Origin: Reticulitermes speratus
Taxonomy: Eukaryota > Arthropoda > Insecta > Blattodea > Rhinotermitidae
Assembly: GCA_021186555.1 (NCBI GenBank)
Contig: JAJKFL010000002.1
Coordinates: 5,035,001 to 5,099,000, forward strand
Direction: 5' to 3'
DNA length: 64,000 bases
The notes under the pieces are model-generated. The model had not been told where the DNA came from. It saw only the letters and a list, made by a program, of their open reading frames with translations, and searched no databases. Positions 31,505-40,949 of this stretch are shown piece by piece. Position numbers and translations under genes: made by a program. The number at the start of each line of letters is the position of its first letter. The stretch's first letter is position 1.

Positions 31505-32020
31505 GCTCCAAACCGGTCACAGAAGAAAAATCTTTTCACCAGCAAACTGACTTAAATTTAAGGAAGAAACTAGTAAAGTGCTACATTTGGAGCATAGCTT
31601 TGTATGGTGCTGAAACGTGGACACTTCGGAAAGTAGATCAGAAGTATCTGGAAAGTTTTGTAATGTGGTGCTGGAGAAGAATGGAGAAGATCAGTTGGAC
31701 CGATCGTGTGAGAAATGAAGAAGTATTACACAGAGTCAAGGAGGAGAGGAATATCGTACATACAATAAAAAGAAGAAAGGCAACTGGATTGGTCACATCT
31801 TGCGTAGAAACTGCCTTCTGAAACATGTGATTGAAGGAAAGTTAGAAGGAAGGATAGAAATGACGGGAAGACGAGGGAGAAGACGTAAGCAGCTACTGAA
31901 TGACCTTAAGGAAAAGAGAAGATACTGTAAATTGAAAGATGAAGCACTAGATCGCACTCTGTGGAGAACTCGCTTTGGAAGAGGCTACGGACCTGTCGTA
32001 AGACAGACTACAGAATGAAT
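31505..32020 (+). pseudogene. LINE endonuclease/reverse transcriptase, C-terminal fragment with frameshifts
   Basis: Frames give RKKLVKCYIWSIALYGAETW, then DQKYLESFVMWCWRRMEKIS and WTDRVRNEEVLHRVKEERN up to about 31785. A shift to another frame then gives RRNCLLKHVIEGKLEGRIE and GRRGRRRKQLLNDLKEKRRY up to GPVVRQTTE. This is the region after the polymerase core of insect non-LTR retrotransposons. At least one frameshift near 31785 and another near 31550 make it dead. Upstream ORF2 is absent (5' truncation). A short (gaat)n follows. Confidence 0.8.
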
Positions 32021-32255
32021 GAATGTATAATCGGTTATAAATAACTTCTGTAATCTGTAAGTACAAAATCAGTCCAGGGTTAGTGAAAGAATACGGTAAA
32101 GCATTACCATTGTGGTAAGACGATGTCACCCCGCTGTATTTAAAGACAAGTAAGACCAACATATGTTATACTATTTGTGTGTGTGTGAATTCATTTTTGA
32201 AGTTCGATGTCTATCACTACATTTGCATTTCGTGTTAAAGTTTTCTCTTTTCTTC
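32021..32255. other. Anonymous sequence leading into hammerhead-like motif
   Basis: No coding signal was seen; a (tg)n lies near 32176-32187. Confidence 0.25.
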
Positions 32256-32258
32256 TGT

Positions 32259-32302
32259 ACAGCCTGATGATAGCTATTAATATAGCCGAAACGTGTAGCT
32301 GT
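32259..32302 (+). ncRNA. Hammerhead-ribozyme-like motif, well formed
   Basis: Stem I is ACAGC (32259-32263) with GCUGU (32298-32302). The core is CUGAUGA. Stem II is GCUAU..AUAGC set off by UA on one side and C on the other. GAAA follows, then A-CG-U-G-U (stem III), with cleavage expected after A32297 in the GUA triplet. The downstream AT-rich tail includes 'atgttgtgttgactgatt'. Confidence 0.6.
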
Positions 32303-33365
32303 TGATATTGTTACAATATATGTTGTGTTGACTGATTAATTTTTGGTTTTTATTGCCATTGTCGGTTTTTGGATACGTTTTAAAGACACTTCAAGTTGCT
32401 AAGACGATGTAATTTCCCATTGTGTTAGGGAAAAAAACTTAATTCAGTTGCGTTTCTTCCTAATTTAGGTGTCTTCCACTAAAAATTGTCTAATTACACC
32501 TTGGTATGAAATAAGCACGAACAGTTACCACCGGCAGATGTGGCTGTCTTAAAAGGAAGTTGCTGTCTGTGTATATTTTTTTTTTTTTTGCGCGAGACGA
32601 ACCAAGTGTCTTATTCAGAGCACAACACACTGTATTCTGAAACATCTCTTGAAAGCATTAAACTCAGATAGATGATTTTGTACTGTAGTCTTTCTGTCCT
32701 TATGGATGACTGGGTGAATATTTTGTAATGACAGTAGCATGATTAATGACCGCTAGTGGCGCCAGGAAGCACTGCGGCGATCCTTAACACCACCAAATGC
32801 GAGAATGTAAAGCTAACTTTGCCTTGAAATTAGCGAAAGCTGACTGCACATGGACACAGTTGTAGATTATGATGCTGGCAGAAAAAAGTAAAACGAACTT
32901 AATAAAAGGAATTGGGAGGGGTGGGGGGGGGGGAACAGTAATTTACGGAACGTCTTTCCGTGAAGAAATTGCTAATTTTCAGTTTAATTTCTTTTAAGAC
33001 TGTTCATGTTGACGAAACTTGTCTGTTGAAGGTTTTTTTCGCTTTACTGTAATTAGCGTCGATTAAAACCAATATGGGATAATCGTGAGCGTTTAGTTAT
33101 CGTATACAATTTAACCATATTGCCGAGCCAGTAATGGGCATAACTCTCATTCATGGGAAAAGTTGCACCATGATCGCCAGTGGAGTACTTTTAGGTGCTG
33201 TTTTGCAAGGAAAAAAAAAATTCGTGACATTTTCAGCGCTCTTGGTTCACGTTTTTTTTTATACACATAAAAACCACCACCAGAACGACCTCTTAAATTA
33301 CACGAAGTTCTTTGTGCGGAATTAAAACCCCTCCGTTTTAGGCTGCAGTACATTTCGCTAGGGAA
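32303..33365. other. Anonymous sequence
   Basis: It holds poly-T at 32577-32589 and a G-run near 32920-32932. No gene was recognised. Confidence 0.3.
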
Positions 33366-33367
33366 TG

Positions 33368-33580
33368 TACAGGGTGTTTCTTTTCCTGCTTGACCGATAA
33401 GCGCCCGACCCAACGCTTTGCCAGCGTTGCATCGTACGCCGCTTGTCGGGGAGGTTTAACAGTCGATGATGGGAGCTAGACTAAACGATCGCAGTGATGA
33501 TAACATTTAGAAAGTGATCAAAACTCAATAGAGTGTCGGGCCGGCTCCTATCACTTATGTGGGAAAAGAAACGCCCTGTA
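33368..33580. mobile_element. MITE, 213 bp, TACAGGG-type ends
   Basis: The ends 'tacagggtgtttcttttcc' and, on the complement, 'tacagggcgtttcttttccc' are near-identical inverted repeats starting with TA, as in Tc1/mariner-type MITEs. No coding capacity. Confidence 0.75.
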
Positions 33581-33816
33581 TTTAACGGATAGAGTGTGAT
33601 CACAGAACCTAACATGTGAGGACTTGTACGCGTGTGTCCGCGGTTCTATACCACCCACTGACCGGTCACTATCCAGCTGGTGGCTGTTTGAAACAAGACA
33701 CTGCCGCAACCTTTTCAAAAGCTACAAGTCTTTCTTATGAATACCAAAATATATAAACAGTTTTCCAGTCTCGATGCAGGTAATTGTGTTAAATTGATAA
33801 ATTTATGCGTCTGTAA
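33581..33816. other. Anonymous sequence
   Basis: Nothing was recognised. Confidence 0.25.
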
Positions 33817-34050
33817 TTAACCCTTTAAAGCATACTGGTTACTTGATGCACGAACAGGTTCGACATTAAAAATTCCACATTCTGCCCACACTGTATTTAT
33901 ATGTTTTGTATTTATCTCAGGACAAACAGCGACTTTTGCCGTATATAATAAAAACTGAATGGTTTTTATAACTGAATGAAAAGTGTTTACTGCGCGGTAC
34001 GAACTGGGTCTTTAAATAAAACAGTTTAAGCTTCGTGTTTAAAAAGGTAA
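33817..34050 (-). mobile_element. TTAA-type MITE, single-unit copy
   Basis: TTAA-CCCTTTAAAG starts the element, followed by 'catactggttacttgatgca', 'attctgcccacactgta', 'caaacagcgacttttgcc' and 'actgcgcggtacgaactggg'. The right end is decayed ('gtttaaaaaggtaa'). Confidence 0.75.
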
Positions 34051-34091
34051 TTTGAACAATGTAAGAAGGATTTTGGTTGAATTTTTCAGTT

Positions 34092-34250
34092 CAGGGGTGC
34101 ACAAATTCCTGGCGCCAGTATCGCCTGGGCGGCAAAATTGTGTACGATGGCGCCAAATAGTTTTGGGCCCACAGTATGGGGCTTCATGTCAACCGTATGT
34201 CGCACAGAATTTTTGGGCGGCTGCAATATTTGTGTGAAAAATTTTGTACC
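34092..34250 (+). mobile_element. hAT-like non-autonomous element, one end
   Basis: 'caggggtgcacaaattcctg' begins a copy of the family seen at 20116. Block order is kept to 'ggcggctgcaatattt'. The far end was not found. Confidence 0.45.
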
Positions 34251-34529
34251 CGTACGTAGTTTCTAATTATGAAGTCCGAGCGAAACGCACATCTGCAGAT
34301 CTCTGTTTTGAGTTTTCTGTTTTGTAGGAACGTGTTACGTCATCGTGTCGTAATAAGCGTGTCATTTTACGGTGCGCCACGCAAACTTGGTGTTTAAAGA
34401 GAGTCATCGCAGAGTGCGTGTGTTGCCGTAAAGACTATGTGCGCATTTGTGGGTCGCTTTGACGCAACACGTTTTCCTCCCATTTAGCGCACACATTCCC
34501 GTAATATATATATATATATACATATATTT

Positions 34530-34790
34530 TTCAATGGCTTGACAGCCCCTTGGGGGCCTAGGCCGCCTCATTTTTCAAGGCTTCATGATACACATTTTTT
34601 AGACACACCACATTCGGTAGGACTCCTCTGGACGAGTGATCAGCCCGTCGCAGAGACCTCTACCTGACAACACACAACACTCACAACAAACAGACATCCA
34701 TGCCCCCGGTGGGATTCGAACCCACAATCCTAGTAAGCGAGCGGCCGCAGACCCACGCCTTAGACCGCACGGCCACTGGGATCGGCCACG
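34530..34790 (-). mobile_element. Family D tRNA-Leu-like SINE
   Basis: The left end is a T/AT-rich tail beside (ta)n at 34504-34526. B box complement is 'gggattcgaacccac'. Head complement is 'cttagaccgcacggccac'. Collinear with 4826-5081. Confidence 0.85.
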
Positions 34791-35158
34791 GCTGTATATA
34801 TAATACGTAAAATTACAAATATTGCAATAACAGAACCCACTTTATTTTTTATTTCCGTTTGTTAAGTTGTAGGCGTTTTCCAAGATGCTGTCTGTAAATC
34901 ACGTGACTGCCTTAGTGATTATTTAGTGCAAATATGTGTATATTGGTGTATCAACAGATCGTGACATATAGCGTGGAAATTAACAGCCCTATGGAAGTAA
35001 CGTCAGTTGCAAATGATTTTGCTCTTGGCAGGGAGCTGTTAACGTAAGACGAGACTTGGAAGTGTTCAGGTACACGGCGTTCAGAAGAAATTTGATTTGT
35101 CTGAACGCGCGTTCGCCGTTCTGTACGTCACGGGGTGGAATGAAGTTGATCAAGATGG
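34791..35158. other. Anonymous sequence
   Basis: No gene or repeat was recognised. Confidence 0.25.
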
Positions 35159-35172
35159 CCTCTTAGAAGTAC

Positions 35173-35470
35173 CAACTAACTAACTAACTAACTAACTAAT
35201 TCCATGAAGCATAGTCTTTCCTAACAATCTAGCAGGTCGTCAGCTGGTCCAGAATTTCCCCGCGTTTTATGGAACTCGAAGGTTCATTACCGCATTCACA
35301 AGAGCCCGCAACCTGTCCCTATTCTGAGCCAGATCAATCCGGTCCCTGCTCAACTCATCCCACTTCTTGAAGATCCATTTTAATATTATCCTCCCATCTT
35401 CGTCAGGGTCTTCCAAGTGGTTTTTTTCCCTCAGGTCTCCCCACCAAGACCCTGTATGCACTTCTGTCTC
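35173..35470 (-). mobile_element. Family A retroposon, long copy
   Basis: The (aact)n tail at 35173-35200 is followed by all family blocks to 'ggtctccccaccaagaccct'. A target-site copy (cctcttagaagtac, 35159-35172) precedes it and a diverged one (cctctagaggta, 35471-35482) follows, immediately adjoining the next SINE. Confidence 0.85.
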
Positions 35471-35482
35471 CCTCTAGAGGTA

Positions 35483-35777
35483 AAAAGCAATCCCATTACA
35501 GGCCCGGACAGGCCCTTAGGGTTCCAGCAGGTTGAGGCTCACAGATTTCTAGACAATCGGCACATGAAGGTGGTAAGGTTGTCAGCCCTACGCACCAGCC
35601 GCCTTTACCCCCCAGGAAAGTTTCCTGGTACTCATTTCTGTTAGAGGCTGAGTCGACCGCAGTGCGACCGAAACGATTATGTCAATGAAAAATTCCAATG
35701 ACACCATCGGGAATCGAACCCGCGACCTTCCGGCTTGTAGCGCAGTGCCTCAACCAACTGCGCCACCGCGTGCCGCC
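35483..35777 (-). mobile_element. Family B SINE inserted at the same target site
   Basis: The family B 3' end (aaaaagcaatcccattacag) is at the left and the tRNA-like head (complement of 'tggcgcagttggttgag') is at the right. It is bounded by 'cctctagaggta' (35471) and 'cctctagaagtac' (35778-35790). The third copy of the target sequence shows that this SINE and the family A element used the same site. Confidence 0.88.
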
Positions 35778-35790
35778 CCTCTAGAAGTAC

Positions 35791-36957
35791 ATGATATAAA
35801 TTACTTTCCCACAAGAAAGAGGAAAACAGAAGAAATTTCTTTATTTCTGACTTAATATGACTCCCACGGTGTGTTATTTTCATCCCATTTTTTGTTCGTG
35901 CTGCCATTGTAACTGCATCTTCTATCGAGATCTGTCTGCAGGGAAACTAGGAGTGATAGGGCAAAGCATTATGTGCTGGGGTTTAAACCTGTGTTTAGTT
36001 GAAATCTGGTTTCTGCGTGGATTTTTGCTTTTACACTGCTGACATCCGCGCTGCTGCTTCTTTCATTCCTTATGAGTGCAAAATAAAAGTACCAGGACGC
36101 ATTAACAGCATGCGATGAGGAATTAACGATAGTCCCATTTCCTCAGCGATTAAGAGCTAGAAGGAGGAAAAAAAAAAAATTTTAACATCGATATATGAAA
36201 GTATGTTTTTGTGTCAAGTGCTTTCTGGTCCGCAGTTTAAGGGACTTTCGTTGGTGAATACATTTTAGTCTGTGACTGTTGTACGTTTTCTGGTGTTGAA
36301 TTGTCGAATCTCACTGTAGTATATGTGTGTTCTGTGTTGTATTTCGATTAATCGATCCATCTCTCGAAAGGTGTCAGGAGATAGGAACTGTGGCAGAATT
36401 AATTTAATTATTTAGTGGTGGTGACATATTGTCGACACTGCAAATTAATTTGCTCGCGATGGCGGTTATGACGGTTGACATGGTGTCTTATCGATAAATT
36501 TGTGAGTAGTATCAGCTTAGTTCTGATAAAATGTGTAATGTTTTGTTTAGCTCAGCTGTAGCGTATCATCAGATACTTCCGTTTCCCTGTAAAGATCTCT
36601 CTGTTTTCCTCCCCAAGGTGTTTTTTTTAAACTGAGAAACAAAACGAACCACCAGTCCCGTAGCCAGGGGGGTTCGAGTGGGTTCAATGCACCGACTACA
36701 AATTTGGATGCATCCACTATGAATTTGCAAAATATCAAACACAATCACGCTGATCAGCCCACTAAAAAAAACGCTTGACACGTTACCGCATTCACGTGTT
36801 GCCTCTGTTGAACCGCAGTGGTTGGAAACAGCTGATTTTCAAAAATGTATTTATATGCAGGATATTTAATGCAGTGTTATATAGCGTGTTGTGTGATTTT
36901 GTGGTCCTGTCAAAGGCGCGTTTTACGCTTATAAATACATAATGTATATACACGCTA
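35791..36957. other. Anonymous sequence
   Basis: No gene was recognised. Poly-A lies at 36168-36179 and the rest is plain AT-rich sequence. Confidence 0.3.
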
Positions 36958-37090
36958 GGGACTACGCGGTAGCGCAGTTGGTTGAGGCACTGCGCTACAA
37001 GCCGGAAGGTCGCGGGTTCGATTCTTGATGGTGTCATTGGAATTTTTCTTTGACATAATCTTTCGGTCGCACCAGGACCGCTGCCATTCT
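36958..37090 (+). mobile_element. Family B SINE, 3' truncated
   Basis: Intact A box 'tagcgcagttggttgag' and B box 'gggttcgattcttgat' are followed by 'gtcattggaatttttctttg' and 'tcggtcgcacc'. Homology then stops. Confidence 0.75.
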
Positions 37091-37261
37091 GCCGTGGGTG
37101 TGGGCGGTAGGATGAGTGGGCTAGATATAATACGATGAACGAGCCGACAGGAAGTGGCAACCAGTGGTTGTCATATAAAATAATGATCATATGGGGCACA
37201 TCAGCTTGTCCCCCCTTACGCACTTTACATTAAGAATAAATTCTGCATTTAGTGTTCCTAC

Positions 37262-37410
37262 TATGATAAGTGGATAGTGACAGGTGGCGGGCTGTTGTGA
37301 GTGCGGTAATGAACCTTCGGGTTCCATAAAACGCGGGGAATTTCGTGACTAGCTGAGGAACTGTTAGGTTCTCAAGAAGGACTCTGCTCCATGAGTTGTT
37401 AGTTAGTTAG
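37262..37410 (+). mobile_element. Family A retroposon, 5' truncated, 13-bp TSD
   Basis: It contains 'gtgacaggtggcgggctgtt', 'gaaccttcgggttccataaa' and the (gtta)n tail. 'ttagtgttcctac' occurs at 37249-37261 and 37411-37423, although part of the right copy may overlap the tail. Confidence 0.82.
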
Positions 37411-37445
37411 TTAGTGTTCCTACACTACAGAACGACAGCGTGATG

Positions 37446-37675
37446 GTATTTATATTATATATATATTATATTATATATATTATATGAATATTATATATAT
37501 TATATGAATATTATATAATATGAATATTATATATATTACATGAATATTATATATATTACATGAATATTATATATATATTATATAAATATTATATATATTA
37601 CTTGAATATTATATATATTACATGAATATTATATATATTATATGAATATTATATATATTACATGAATATTATATT
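37446..37675. repeat. AT-rich tandem repeat, ~20-22 bp unit
   Basis: Units of 'tattatatatattacatga' and close variants repeat about ten times. Confidence 0.9.
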
Positions 37676-38376
37676 TTTCTGTTTTCACGAATACTTTGTT
37701 TTTGTAATTGTAAGATTATGGACTGTAGGTAAACTAAGGGGGCTGTAAAGGGAGGGGAAAGTGTGTCAAATATGTCCAGGGATGTCTGTGAGTTCACACA
37801 AATTGTAAGGTCACGTGTTAGGATTTCTGAATAAGTCGGTTATATTAAACACGACTTACGTTCTGCACTTTAGGTGATGACGTCACTGCCACATTCTTAA
37901 CTGCCTACTGTTTCCGCGGATGCTAAAACTCTTGATTACTGAATGTTTGCAACTTGCAACGTCATCACTCCGCGAATTGTGCCAAAGGACACTCGCGACG
38001 CCAGGCCTTATAATGACTGAACTCGGACATGAACAATTTAAATTCATTCTGCAGGTCTCCTTGTTTTGTTCGCTTGCGGCATATTGCCTTGTATTTTAAT
38101 GTTTGTATTTGGCCACTGGCCAACATTTCGTATAAGTTGCTAACCATTCTTTACTTTTGGGACATTATTAAAATCAGTTATTATTAACACTGGCTTTTTT
38201 GACAGTAAAGGTTTCATGCCTTTATAATGGAAGAAACCGCGGCAGAAGTGAAGGATTAGTGAAAGCAAATTAAGCATTTAAGTGAGTTCTAAATATCACT
38301 ACGTAGCGTATAGGTTGCATTTTGCTTCTTTTGTGATCTGTAACCGCTGCCTACGCTGTATTGTGAATGCTGCCTC
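37676..38376. other. Anonymous sequence
   Basis: No gene or repeat family was recognised. Confidence 0.3.
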
Positions 38377-38407
38377 TGTGATATTCTATTTAGTGACTCA
38401 AACAGAG

Positions 38408-38599
38408 TTGAGTGGGGGCGAGATTTTCAGCACACGTCCAGACCTGCCCTGGGGCCTACCCAGCGTCCTGTACAATGGGTACCGTGTCATTCCCGGGGGT
38501 AAAGCGGCCGGGGCTGGTGTTCATCACCCACCCACACCTTGCGACGAGATTAAAGAAAGAGTGGTCTGTTCTAAGGTGAACTGTACCTTTATTTTTACG
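38408..38599 (+). mobile_element. Family C SINE lacking its tRNA head, 31-bp perfect TSD
   Basis: The insert begins right after the B box ('ttgagtgggggcgagatttt') and ends after the 3' block, with one small internal deletion. The 31 bases at 38377-38407 recur exactly at 38600-38630. Perfect identity of both copies suggests a fairly recent event. The missing promoter means this copy cannot be transcribed by its own pol III boxes. Confidence 0.88.
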
Positions 38600-38718
38600 T
38601 GTGATATTCTATTTAGTGACTCAAACAGAGGTTTAAGTGCTCCAGACACGATGAGCTGAGTGGTTACTGTTTTGAGGCTAAAGCTGCGAGTTTTCTGCGT
38701 ACCATTTGACTAAATACA

Positions 38719-38755
38719 GGGTGAGTCAGGAGGAAAGATCGATATTACGGGGGTG
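38719..38755 (+). mobile_element. Possible solo MITE end
   Basis: 'tacagggtgagtcaggagga' looks like a terminal sequence of a Tc1/mariner-type MITE. No matching second end was found. Confidence 0.3.
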
Positions 38756-38813
38756 ATACTGTCGGTCATTGTGAGAAAAAAAAAAGATCACACGAACATC
38801 CCCTCTGTATAAT

Positions 38814-39074
38814 TTTTTCCCCCAATGGCTCGACAGCCCCCCTGGGGGGCCTAGGCTGCTTCATTTTTCGAGGCTTCACGATCACACACACACCACACTC
38901 GGTAGGACTCCTCTGGACTAGTGATCAGCCCGTCGCACAGACCTCTACCTGACAACACACAACACTCACAACAGACAGACATCCATGCCCGCGGCGGGAT
39001 TCGAACCCACAATCCCAGCAAGCGAACGGCCGAAGACCCACGCCTTAGACCGTGCGGCCACTGCGATCGGCATC
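38814..39074 (-). mobile_element. Family D tRNA-Leu-like SINE, 9-bp TSD
   Basis: The family D blocks are present in full. 'ctgtataat' at 38805-38813 and 39075-39083 flanks the T-rich tail at the left and the head at the right. Confidence 0.85.
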
Positions 39075-39084
39075 CTGTATAATA

Positions 39085-39680
39085 TTTTAGTATAAAATTT
39101 GCCTTATTTGTCCGCTGATACAAAATCATGGAGCACTCAACCAACATGTCCAGTCAGTCGCGTATCGTTATGCAATTAATCTTGCTATTTGCAGCCATCT
39201 GGTTGCTGTTGATTTGGTTTTGAACTGCACTGCAGTACGCTACGTTATGTGAAGTGGTTTTTGATGTGCAAGAGCGAGACTTGGAAGGATAATTATAAGG
39301 GGTAAAGGCGATGGATTTAACGTTAATTCCGTATTTTTGGGTTTCGTTTACGTCATTATATGTACTTTTAGCACGGATGGGGGGAAGATACTGAGCGGAT
39401 AGATGATCCGCGTGACAATCGGTATTCTCCACACGCACGCGCACACATACACAAGTGATTTACATTTGGGCCCATTTCGATGTCACATTCCTTCTGAGAA
39501 AGCATGGGGAGGGGGGCTCGTAGGAGATATTTTGAATTTGGGAAAAGCCAGTAACGCGTTTTCTGAAATGTACACGTATTTTTGAGTTTGTAGCATTTTT
39601 GACCGTGTACCGTGTGAGTTATTTGTAACAATGAAACCAATATGGTACAAAATGTAATATAACATGCAATAAATAGTATT
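39085..39680. other. Anonymous sequence
   Basis: No gene was seen. The small open frames on both strands show no motif. Confidence 0.3.
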
Positions 39681-39682
39681 AT

Positions 39683-39732
39683 TTGCCGCTACATGTTTCG
39701 ACTAATTCCGGCCATTCTCAGGGGAACATTTC
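39683..39732 (-). ncRNA. Degenerate hammerhead-like motif
   Basis: The minus strand reads CUGAGAA in place of CUGANGA, then UGGCCGGAAUUAGUC, GAAACAUGUA and GCGG. G8 is changed and stem I pairs poorly. Confidence 0.3.
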
Positions 39733-39739
39733 TGTATAC

Positions 39740-40450
39740 ATCCTGGAAGATAGCGAAGCCTTTACATTGCTGATTATAGCTAGGTGTAATATTCTTTATT
39801 ATGGTTTAAATATTTAAAGAAATTAAAATTTTTTAATGCCAATTTTAAAAATAATTAACATATTTAAACCATACTTGCGTTTGGAGGTGTCAACACTCAA
39901 TGTTGTATTATCGTCAAAAATTGTGTGCGTTGTAGACGAGTTGTTTTATGCCATTACATTTCATTACATTACGTTACTTTAAGTCTAAAGTCCACAGTTG
40001 GTTTTGTTAGTATTTATGTTGTGTTGTGTACCATGCTGGCTTTAGTGTAATAAGTAGACATGTATTTCAGAATAGTTTTGGCGAAGGAAGCAAATTTTGA
40101 TTACTAATCATGACTAAGTAAAGGATTGTGCAATTGTTTGCTTTATTTGTACATGTTCACGTTTGTTTAAATAACCTCCAAGTGTTTCCAAGTATCCGTC
40201 AGTTCTGCAGGCTGTTATAACGTGATTGTATTGTATTCAGAACTATACTGTGGGGTCATACAGGGTCATGTAAGGCTTCCGGGCTGTCGTACGAGAATTA
40301 CCGACTGAAAACAATGGATAATGTCTTTATTTTGAACTTGTGGCAAGAAGGATTCCAGCAGTTGGTAATGCACTGTAGCTGAACGGTTGGCTTTTAACAT
40401 GTACCGCAGTGTTACGTTTATTTGTCGCATTTCGCTGTGTACAAAAAATG
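39740..40450. other. Anonymous AT-rich sequence
   Basis: No gene was recognised. Confidence 0.3.
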
Positions 40451-40454
40451 AATA

Positions 40455-40940
40455 TACAGTGGAACCTCGAACTTCGAACACAATCCGTTCCAGGAGACGG
40501 TTCGACTTTCAAGTTGTTCGACTTTCGAGTTAAATTTCCCCATAAGAAATAATGTAAATTGAATTAATCCGTTCCAGACCCCCAAAATTTACCCAATATA
40601 AAACATTTTAAGTGCCTATTTAAAAAGACCATAACGATAAAACAAGTATATTTAATTTCAATAATTGAAAATTTTTATTTATAATAGTACATACATAAAA
40701 ATATTGTATAATAATCAATCAATAATAGTAGGAGGGATATTACTGTTCACTGGAAGGTGAATTACCCTTCTTTCATCTGGACCAAGCAGAGAGAGAAGGC
40801 GACCACGTGACGACCACGTGATTCTTTGTTCGACTTTCGAGTTTTTGTTAGAGTTTCAAAACCGGATTTTCCTAGAATTTTTTGTTCGATTTTCAAGTTG
40901 TTCGAACATCAAACCGTTCGAAGTTCGAGGGTCCACTGTA
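40455..40940. mobile_element. Tigger/mariner-like MITE, 486 bp
   Basis: The ends 'tacagtggaacctcgaactt' and, on the complement, 'tacagtggaccctcgaactt' are inverted, bounded by TA. Subterminal 'gttcgactttcgagtt'-type blocks repeat near both ends. The 62-bp array begins directly beyond the right TA. Confidence 0.8.
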
Positions 40941-40949
40941 CTTCATTTC

